Shown: positions 1-5,405 of the stretch, one piece after another | How positions within the stretch are numbered: position 1 is the stretch's first letter | Layout: each line of letters starts with the position of its first letter | Assembly (NCBI GenBank): GCA_903944255.1 | Contig: CAJARE010000165.1 | Location: forward strand, 1 to 5,405 | DNA: 5,405 nucleotides | Origin: an uncultured beta proteobacterium | GTDB taxonomy: Bacteria; Pseudomonadota; Gammaproteobacteria; Burkholderiales; Burkholderiaceae | Reading direction: 5' to 3' | The notes under the pieces: generated by a model | Database searches by the model: none | The model's input: only the letters and a program-made list of their open reading frames with translations | What the model was told of the DNA's origin: nothing | Program-made: the position numbers and the translations under genes

Positions 1-2
1 AT

Positions 3-1091
3 CCTGATAACGACATTAGGGGTGTTTGGACTTCAGGCGATTTATCAGTTAAAACATATAACGTAAATACTGATTACCCAATTACAACTCCAAGCGGAAG
101 AGTAGTGAATCCTCCTAAAGGCTACTGTTGGAGATTTTCTAAAGAAAAGTTACAAGAACTTATTGCGGAAAATAGAGTTTGGTTTGGTGAGGATGGCAGT
201 AATGTGCCACGGTTCAAAAGATTTTTAACTGATGTTAAGGACGGCGTTACATCATTGACTATTTGGTTACATGAAGAGGTTGGTCATAATCAAGACGCAA
301 AAAAGGAAGTCAGACAATTTAATACTGAAGATATATTTGATACACCGAAACCTGAAAAGTTGATCGCTAAAATATTAACCTTAGCAACAAATTCTGGGGA
401 TATTGTTTTAGATTCATTTGCTGGGTCAGGGACTACTGGTGCTGTTGCTCATAAGATGGGCAGAAGATGGATCATGATTGAATTGGGGGATCATTGTCAA
501 ACACATGTCATCCCAAGATTACAAATGGTTATTGATAATATTGACCATGCTGGAGTTTCTAATATTTTTGAGTGGAAAGGCGGCGGCGGCTTCCGTTATT
601 ATAAGCTAGCACCATCACTTTTAGAAAAAGACAAATGGGGTCAGTGGGTAATTAACAAGACCTACGACTCAAATATGTTAGCCGCAGCTATATGTAAGCA
701 TGAAGGTTTTACTTATAACCCAAGTGAAACTGAATGGTGGAATCACGGGTTTTCAACTGAAAGTGATTTTATCTATGTCACCACTCAAGTTCTTACAGAA
801 GAGCAGCTTTTAGCTCTATCGGAAGATGTTGGTAGCAATAGAACATTGTTAATTTGTTGTGCGGCATATAGAGTTGCTGACAAGTTATTAAATGGCAAAC
901 TTTCTAATCTAACTATCAAGAAAATTCCTAACGCAGTTATGTCTAAATGCGAATGGGGTAAAGATGATTACAGTTTAAACATTAGTAACTTGCCACAAGC
1001 AGATATTATAGAAGAACCTCAGCCAATTAGGAAGAAAGCCGCCAGTAAAGAAGCTGACCTTTTTGATATTCCTGCTGCTGATAACGAATAG
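3..1091 (+). CDS. mod: Type III restriction-modification Mod subunit (DNA adenine methyltransferase), N-terminus missing
   Basis: This is the C-terminal 362 residues of a beta-class N6-adenine DNA methyltransferase, the modification and target-recognition subunit of a type III restriction system. The frame is open to the left edge; the GTG at 105 is an internal valine, because the conserved family sequence (DNDIRGVWTSGDL, then PITTPSGR) already reads in frame before it. In the beta class the order is DPPY catalytic motif, target-recognition region, motif X, motif I. The window therefore holds the end of the recognition region, motif X (DTPKPEKL, 339-362) and the SAM-binding motif I (DSFAGSGTTG, 411-440), followed by the WIMIELG strand-helix (about 468-488). 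The catalytic DPPY lies off the window. After a GGGGFRYYKLAPSLLEKD linker comes a C-terminal domain containing TIKKIP and CEWGKDDYSL. Mod proteins are usually about 600-680 residues, so some 250-300 are missing. Res follows 11 bases downstream, which supports the identification. The recognition sequence cannot be predicted from this part. Confidence 0.95.
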   Translation, partial: PDNDIRGVWTSGDLSVKTYNVNTDYPITTPSGRVVNPPKGYCWRFSKEKLQELIAENRVWFGEDGSNVPRFKRFLTDVKDGVTSLTIWLHEEVGHNQDAKKEVRQFNTEDIFDTPKPEKLIAKILTLATNSGDIVLDSFAGSGTTGAVAHKMGRRWIMIELGDHCQTHVIPRLQMVIDNIDHAGVSNIFEWKGGGGFRYYKLAPSLLEKDKWGQWVINKTYDSNMLAAAICKHEGFTYNPSETEWWNHGFSTESDFIYVTTQVLTEEQLLALSEDVGSNRTLLICCAAYRVADKLLNGKLSNLTIKKIPNAVMSKCEWGKDDYSLNISNLPQADIIEEPQPIRKKAASKEADLFDIPAADNE

Positions 1092-1102
1092 CGGACAGGA
1101 AC
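1092..1102 (+). promoter_or_regulatory. Weak, poorly spaced ribosome binding site for Res
   Basis: The 11 bases between the Mod stop codon and the Res ATG read CGGACAGGAAC. The best Shine-Dalgarno match, AGGA at 1097-1100, is only 2 bases from the ATG, while GGA at 1093-1095 has a good 7-base spacing but a poor match. Translation of Res probably depends partly on ribosomes finishing Mod (coupling); this is inference. No promoter or terminator is visible in this gap. Confidence 0.5.
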
Positions 1103-3859
1103 ATGAATACCTTCTACAGCCTTGACGAAAAATCAAAAAGATTAGTTAATACTATTAGCTCTCGTTTAAGTCTACGAAAGCCTCAGCGTGACTCTTTAGA
1201 AATATTGGCACGAGTGCTTGAGTTAAACCCGCCAGCTAAAGGTGGGGACTTAGTCAAAGAGTTAACCAAAATACAAACTGAGTTTCCACAAGTATTGGAC
1301 TTTGATCGTGATTTTGTGTCCCTTTGTTTTGCTTTAGCAACAGGTGTTGGTAAAACAAGGTTAATGGGCGCATTCATTTCGTTCCTTTATACGCAGTATG
1401 GTGTTTGTAATTTCTTTGTACTTGCTCCCAACTTAACCATATACAACAAATTAGTTACAGATTTTTCTCCAGCCTCTCCAAAATATGTTTTGAATGGGTT
1501 GCAAGAATTTGCTAATAATGCCCCGAGAATCATCACCGGTGATAACTATGATAGTGGCATTAACGTTAGTGCTGGCAGTTTGTTTGGCGATCAAATATCT
1601 ATTAATATTTTTAATATTGCGAAGATTAGCAGTGAGGTACGTGGTGGTAAAGCGCCTCGTATTAAACGTTTATCTGAATATATTGGACAAAGTTATTTTG
1701 AGTACTTATCAAGTCTTGATGACTTGGTAATGATCATGGATGAAAGTCATCGTTATAGAGCAAGTGCTGGATTTAAAGCAATCAATGAACTAAAGCCGAT
1801 GCTTGGGCTTGAGCTAACTGCTACACCTCAAATAGAGAGTGGTACAACCCCAACACGGTTTAAAAATATTATTTACGACTATCCATTAGCAAATGCCATT
1901 GCTGATGGTTTTGTAAAAGAGCCTGCCGTAGCTACAAGAGAGGATTTTAATCCCTCTATGTATGGCGAAGAAGAGTTGGAGTTACTCAAAATTTCTGACG
2001 GCGTAGTAATACATGAAGACACAAAGATTGAACTAGAGACATACGCTAGAAATAATGGCTTACCTATTGTTAAGCCATTCATGTTGATCGTAGCTAAAGA
2101 TACAGTACACGCTAATAAGATTGTGGAGCGGGTTAAACAGGATGATTTTTTTGGCGGAAAATATAAAGATAAGATCATTACAGTCCATTCTAATCAACGT
2201 GGCGAAGAGAGCGATGAAACTATTGCTAGATTACTAGCTGTTGAGGACCCGCTTGAGCCTACTGAGATAGTTGTTCACGTTGAAAAGCTAAAAGAAGGCT
2301 GGGATGTGACAAACTTATACACAATAGTTCCCCTTCGTGCCGCTAACTCAACGACGCTTGTAGAGCAAAGTATTGGGCGTGGATTGCGATTGCCTTATGG
2401 AAAGCGGATGGGTGTTTCAGCCGTTGATCGTTTAACGATTATTGCACATGACCGCTTTAATGCCATCATTACTGAAGCAAATAAGCCTGGCTCAATCATT
2501 AAAGCAGTAGTTCGCATAGGTGTAGATGTGAGCTTGGTAGGTAAGAAAGCAATCACTGTTTCAACTGTTGCCATCGAGGAGTTAATAGGCAGACCAGTAG
2601 CTGACTTTCCAGTAGACGAGCAATTTACGCTGAAAATCCAAGAGCCTGAGTTAAAGACTAAAGGGGAGAGGGACGTTGTTAATTTGTTAGTAGAGCTACT
2701 AAAGAATAATGAAAGAAAAGTATCTGAAGTTCCTAACTTAGAGTCATTGGTTGATGTGGCTTCCCAAGATAAGATTATTCAACAAGTGACCAATGCTTAT
2801 GAGGCTACCTATACCGCAGCACAAGGCGAAATAGAAGAATTAACTACAAAGCCAGATATTGCAGCAGTAGTGAAACAAAGTTTACAAAAATTCATAGCCC
2901 TTTCTATCAGTATTCCACGCATAGACGTGCGACCTAAGGGCGTTGTTAGAACAGGGTTTCATGACTTTGATTTAGACACTAGCTCAGTCACCCAGCTTCC
3001 TGTTGACCAAAATATCTTAATTCAGTTTTTACGTACCAATGCCCGTGAAACACTCAAGGCTCATGGAATGCTATCCGTGGAAGATAGACTTGAAAATTAC
3101 ATCGTTCATAACTTAGTTGATTTTGATGACATTAGCTACGACGACCATGCTGATATTTTGTACAAGTTATCAGGTCAAGTGATTGATAAGCTACGAAGTT
3201 ACTTAACAAGTGATGAAGATATATTAAATGTAGTTAAGTACTACCATCTGACCTTTGCGAAATTTATTCATGCTCAGATGCGTGATAAGTGGTGGCAAGA
3301 GGTAGACGAAGGTTATGAAGTGCTAGTAAGTCGTGGTTATCAAAGCCTTGCTAATTGCTCCTACATTACAAATGGAGACGAACAAGTCCGTAACGTCCAT
3401 CAGCCCTTGCTTGCTGGTGAGAAAGACAAAATTGGAAGTATGGTATTTGGCGACTTTAAACGCTGCTTATATCCAATTCAAAAATTTGGCTCTGATTCTG
3501 AGAGGGCATTTGCTAGCCTGCTTGAAAATGATACAACTAGCAATAAATGGTTTAAGCCAAGTCGAGAGCAATTTCAGATTAACTATAGAGATGAACAAGG
3601 CTCTACCGCTAACTATGAACCAGATTTTGTAGTTGAAACAGATGATGGGAAATTTCTGTTTGAGCCAAAACAACTGAATCAGATGAATGATTTTAATGTC
3701 CTTGCTAAATCATCAGCCGCTGTTGAGTGGTGTAAAAATGCCAGTAGACATGAAGCAGCACATAAACATGGTAAGCCATGGAGTTATGTACTAATACCGC
3801 ATACAGCTATTTTGTCCAGCGCAACAATTAAGGGGTTGGTTCAGCAGTATAAAAAGTAA
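1103..3859 (+). CDS. res: Type III restriction endonuclease Res subunit (SF2 helicase with PD-(D/E)xK nuclease)
   Basis: This 918-residue protein is the ATP-dependent restriction subunit that acts with Mod to cut DNA carrying unmethylated sites. The N-terminal two SF2 helicase domains show LRKPQRD (24-30, Q-motif-like), Walker A ATGVGKT (79-85), motif Ia LAPN (107-110), motif II DESH (213-216), motif III TATP (239-242), motif V KEGWDV (397-402) and motif VI QSIGRGLRLP (422-431). A long middle region (about 500-780) has no motif I recognise. The C-terminal nuclease has a helix glutamate E800 (SDSERAFA), D841 in YEPDF, and E854-P-K856, which together form a complete PD-(D/E)xK site. Length matches known Res proteins such as that of EcoP15I (about 970). 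The ATG at 1103 is preferred: it lies just after Mod, the next in-frame methionine is residue 88 (after Walker A), and the N-terminus has family-like character. No frameshift is seen, so the gene looks intact. The main uncertainty is the exact subfamily, not the function. Confidence 0.95.
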   Translation: MNTFYSLDEKSKRLVNTISSRLSLRKPQRDSLEILARVLELNPPAKGGDLVKELTKIQTEFPQVLDFDRDFVSLCFALATGVGKTRLMGAFISFLYTQYGVCNFFVLAPNLTIYNKLVTDFSPASPKYVLNGLQEFANNAPRIITGDNYDSGINVSAGSLFGDQISINIFNIAKISSEVRGGKAPRIKRLSEYIGQSYFEYLSSLDDLVMIMDESHRYRASAGFKAINELKPMLGLELTATPQIESGTTPTRFKNIIYDYPLANAIADGFVKEPAVATREDFNPSMYGEEELELLKISDGVVIHEDTKIELETYARNNGLPIVKPFMLIVAKDTVHANKIVERVKQDDFFGGKYKDKIITVHSNQRGEESDETIARLLAVEDPLEPTEIVVHVEKLKEGWDVTNLYTIVPLRAANSTTLVEQSIGRGLRLPYGKRMGVSAVDRLTIIAHDRFNAIITEANKPGSIIKAVVRIGVDVSLVGKKAITVSTVAIEELIGRPVADFPVDEQFTLKIQEPELKTKGERDVVNLLVELLKNNERKVSEVPNLESLVDVASQDKIIQQVTNAYEATYTAAQGEIEELTTKPDIAAVVKQSLQKFIALSISIPRIDVRPKGVVRTGFHDFDLDTSSVTQLPVDQNILIQFLRTNARETLKAHGMLSVEDRLENYIVHNLVDFDDISYDDHADILYKLSGQVIDKLRSYLTSDEDILNVVKYYHLTFAKFIHAQMRDKWWQEVDEGYEVLVSRGYQSLANCSYITNGDEQVRNVHQPLLAGEKDKIGSMVFGDFKRCLYPIQKFGSDSERAFASLLENDTTSNKWFKPSREQFQINYRDEQGSTANYEPDFVVETDDGKFLFEPKQLNQMNDFNVLAKSSAAVEWCKNASRHEAAHKHGKPWSYVLIPHTAILSSATIKGLVQQYKK

Positions 3860-3860
3860 A

Positions 3861-3865
3861 AAGGA
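3861..3865 (+). promoter_or_regulatory. Ribosome binding site of the DUF4268 gene
   Basis: AAGGA lies 8 bases before the ATG at 3874, directly after the Res stop codon. It is a better and better-spaced Shine-Dalgarno sequence than the one before Res. It supports the ATG start and translation from the shared transcript. Confidence 0.7.
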
Positions 3866-3873
3866 TATTTGCT

Positions 3874-4827
3874 ATGACACTAGGAAAACTTGAACGTGTT
3901 GATTTAAGAACAGTTTGGAATAATGAAGCGACAGACTTTACTCCTTGGCTATCAAAGGCAGACAACTTAGAGGCACTCAGTGAGACTTTAGGAATGGACT
4001 TAGAGAGTACGGCTATGGAGCAGTTTGTCGGTCCATATCGTGCGGATATGTTGTGTAAGGACGCATTTACACAAGACTCAGTGCTTATAGAAAATCAACT
4101 TGAAAAAACCAACCATAGTCATCTTGGGCAAATCCTCACATACGCCGCTGGTCTTAACGTCAAAACAGTTATTTGGATTGCCTCTAAATTTACCGATGAG
4201 CATAGAGCGGCAATGGATTGGCTTAATGAGGCTACAGAGGAGGATTACAGCTTTTTTGGATTGGAGGTGGAGCTTTGGCGCATCGGCAACTCACCTCCAG
4301 CCCCTAAATTTAATATCGTATCTCGCCCCAATACGTGGACAAAGAATGTGCGAGAGGCTGCTCAACATAGTGGTGAGCTGTCTAACGTTAAGCAGCAGCA
4401 ACTTGCTTACTGGACCGCTTTTAGGGAATTTTTACTAGAGCGTAAAGGAGCTATTCGCCCTCAAAAGGGCTTGCCACAGCACTGGATGAATATGGCAATT
4501 GGCAGAAGTGGATTTTGGCTTGCTGCTAAGGTCAATTCAAACAAAGAACGTATAGCCGCCGCTTTTCACTGTAAGACTTTTTTTAATAAAGCCGTATATA
4601 ACGCCCTCTATACTCAAAAAGAAGCTATTGAAAATGAGTTTGGAGGGAAATTGGAATGGAAGGAATTACCTGAAAATAAAGAATCATATGTAAGTATATT
4701 TAAAGACAATGCCGACATAATGAACGAATCTGATTGGGTAAATCAATTCTCTTGGTTGGCTGATAGCTTGGAGCGATTGGATAAAGTTTTTAGGAAGCGT
4801 GTTAAAGAGCTTGATATTCAAGATTAA
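3874..4827 (+). CDS. DUF4268 domain protein with a PD-(D/E)xK / RecB-like nuclease domain
   Basis: The 317-residue protein has two parts. Residues about 40-140 look like a divergent PD-(D/E)xK fold: E49 in a helix, D58 in YRADML, a hydrophobic strand leading to E73-N-Q75 (VLIENQLEKT), then Q86-x3-Y90 (QILTY), which resembles the QxxxY motif of RecB/NucS-type nucleases. This is followed by the strand VIWIAS and a FFGLEVELWRIG strand. Residues about 165-310 match my recollection of DUF4268, with PQHWMNMAIGRSGFWL (201-216) and a charged C-terminal helix ending near residue 313. There is no signal peptide or membrane segment, so it should be cytoplasmic. The gene starts 14 bases after Res on the same strand, which suggests co-transcription with the type III system and a role in restriction, regulation or DNA processing. 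The biochemical function is not established. The usual catalytic lysine of ExK is replaced by Q75; K78 lies close by and might substitute. The start at 3874 is supported by AAGGA at 3861. Confidence 0.8.
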   Translation: MTLGKLERVDLRTVWNNEATDFTPWLSKADNLEALSETLGMDLESTAMEQFVGPYRADMLCKDAFTQDSVLIENQLEKTNHSHLGQILTYAAGLNVKTVIWIASKFTDEHRAAMDWLNEATEEDYSFFGLEVELWRIGNSPPAPKFNIVSRPNTWTKNVREAAQHSGELSNVKQQQLAYWTAFREFLLERKGAIRPQKGLPQHWMNMAIGRSGFWLAAKVNSNKERIAAAFHCKTFFNKAVYNALYTQKEAIENEFGGKLEWKELPENKESYVSIFKDNADIMNESDWVNQFSWLADSLERLDKVFRKRVKELDIQD

Positions 4828-4902
4828 GTAGGAATTGACATATTGATAAACTAATTGTTGATTTGCATCCAAAGCTGATCACCTAGCCTAGTTATTTGCA
4901 TC
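4828..4902. other. Convergent intergenic gap without a recognisable terminator
   Basis: These 75 bases separate the plus-strand cassette from the minus-strand HNH gene. I expected a bidirectional terminator but found no GC-rich stem followed by a T run on either strand. The only small inverted repeat nearby, CTTGA-TAT-TCAAG at 4810-4822, lies inside the end of the DUF4268 gene and has no T tract. Termination may be Rho-dependent or transcripts may overlap; this is inference. Confidence 0.6.
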
Positions 4903-4903
4903 C
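4861..4903. repeat. Pair of 10-base direct repeats (ATTTGCATCC)
   Basis: ATTTGCATCC occurs at 4861-4870 and again at 4894-4903, 33 bases apart start to start. The match does not extend on either side. The second copy touches the HNH stop codon by one base. It could be a leftover of a small duplication or recombination at the edge of the cassette, a protein-binding pair, or chance. No transposase or inverted end accompanies it. Confidence 0.35.
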
Positions 4904-5405
4904 TAAACCAGCACCACATCCCTGTGATACTCCAAAAACTGTTGCTGCTCATTCCTAAAGCTGCCAACATTAATGTTTTTATCAATGCGCCATTTATCCA
5001 GTACGGAACTATCTAATTGGCTTGATAAAATTAAATTGCCATTTCCTTCGAAAGAAATAAATCCCTTATCAAATAAATGATCGATATGGGGTGCTAGTAG
5101 TAGACCGTTATAGCCACTAATTTTTTCAGCATCATTCGACTTTTTCCACGGCTTAATGTGGCTTGCAATGAGGTGCCTTGGATTTGCTACTTTAGTAACC
5201 CTGCAAACCCTCTCAATTTGTCTGACTTGTGCTTTGAAAACCCCCTGGCCACGTCTTGAATTAATAATTTGGGTTTTTTGTGTAGGCCCAATATCGGTTC
5301 TCATAATGATTTCATCAACCTCTGCGATTTCATCGTTGGGGGGAACAAAGTCTAGATTTTGAGATAACTCATCAACAATCGAATCTCCCACGCCTCTAGA
5401 CAGGG
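4903..5405 (-). CDS. HNH endonuclease (HNH_2 type), N-terminus missing
   Basis: The minus-strand frame stops at 4903-4905 and is open to the right edge, giving at least 167 residues. A GTG at 5391-5389 could start a 162-residue protein, but codons before it (L-S-R-G) remain in frame and relatives are longer, so I treat it as truncated by the window. Counting from that GTG, the order is RRGQGVFK (46-53), a CRVT segment (63-66), then the HNH core: H78 in ASHIKPW, N95 in YNGLLLAP, and H102/D104/H105 in HIDHLFDKG. A strand GNLILSS follows, and the protein ends with FLEYHRD. This pattern is typical of bacterial HNH_2 endonucleases, a beta-beta-alpha metal nuclease that cuts DNA. The core residues are all present, so it is probably active. 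It is convergent with the type III cassette and not in its operon. Such genes are often solitary and occur among defence genes; the specific role here is unknown. Confidence 0.85.
   Translation of the reverse strand, partial: LSRGVGDSIVDELSQNLDFVPPNDEIAEVDEIIMRTDIGPTQKTQIINSRRGQGVFKAQVRQIERVCRVTKVANPRHLIASHIKPWKKSNDAEKISGYNGLLLAPHIDHLFDKGFISFEGNGNLILSSQLDSSVLDKWRIDKNINVGSFRNEQQQFLEYHRDVVLV

Noticed and set aside
105..107. GTG as a start codon of a 328-residue methyltransferase
   Set aside because: Conserved Mod sequence reads in frame upstream to the window edge, so this codon is an internal valine.
579..590. Four GGC units in mod as a phase-variable simple repeat
   Set aside because: Only four copies, in-frame trinucleotides that cannot shift the frame, and they encode a glycine run I recall as typical of the family.
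1494..1730. Plus-strand hydrophobic open frame within res
   Set aside because: It lies wholly inside the helicase domain coding region in another frame, without a ribosome binding site or recognisable protein.
2146..2152. T7 tract in res (and a similar T7 at 4578-4584) as phase-variation sites
   Set aside because: Seven bases is short for phase variation and both reading frames are intact; ordinary in AT-rich genes.
4810..4822. CTTGA-TAT-TCAAG inverted repeat as a terminator
   Set aside because: The stem is 5 base pairs, AT-rich, inside the coding region and has no following T run.
4835..4863. TTGACA at 4835-4840 as a -35 promoter element
   Set aside because: The hexamer 17 bases further (TTGATT) is a poor -10, and no plus-strand gene follows.
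4684..4872. Minus-strand open frame of 62 codons overlapping the end of the DUF4268 gene
   Set aside because: It needs a TTG start and overlaps a conserved coding region in antisense; a shadow frame.
5156..5362. Small hydrophobic plus-strand open frame of 68 codons
   Set aside because: It is entirely antisense to the well-supported HNH gene and has no recognisable features.

Overview
The window is an AT-rich stretch (roughly 40% G+C by eye) of bacterial DNA. It is almost entirely coding and is dominated by DNA restriction and nuclease functions. Base composition and protein style would fit a gammaproteobacterium such as a marine or enteric-like genus, but this is a weak inference because no taxonomic marker gene is present.

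Layout. From the left edge to 1091 (+) lies the C-terminal part of a type III restriction-modification Mod subunit, a beta-class DNA adenine methyltransferase; its N-terminus with the DPPY motif is off the window. Eleven bases later comes the complete 918-residue Res subunit (1103-3859, +), an SF2 helicase/translocase with a C-terminal PD-(D/E)xK nuclease. Fourteen bases after Res starts a third gene on the same strand (3874-4827), a 317-residue DUF4268-type protein. Its N-terminal half looks like a divergent PD-(D/E)xK / RecB-type nuclease domain. Then there is a 75-base convergent intergenic gap, and the C-terminal part of an HNH endonuclease (HNH_2 type) on the minus strand running off the right edge.

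How the genes work together. Mod and Res form the classical type III complex: Mod recognises and methylates an asymmetric site, and Res with Mod uses ATP to signal along DNA and cut unmodified DNA. The tight spacing and shared strand make the DUF4268 gene a likely member of the same transcription unit, so it may be an accessory restriction or defence factor; that role is inferred from position and fold, not demonstrated. The HNH gene faces the cassette and is not in the operon, but it adds to the impression of a defence island. No tRNA, rRNA, CRISPR array, transposase or insertion-sequence end was seen. The most interesting candidate for something under-described is the third, DUF4268 gene, with its glutamine in place of the usual catalytic lysine.
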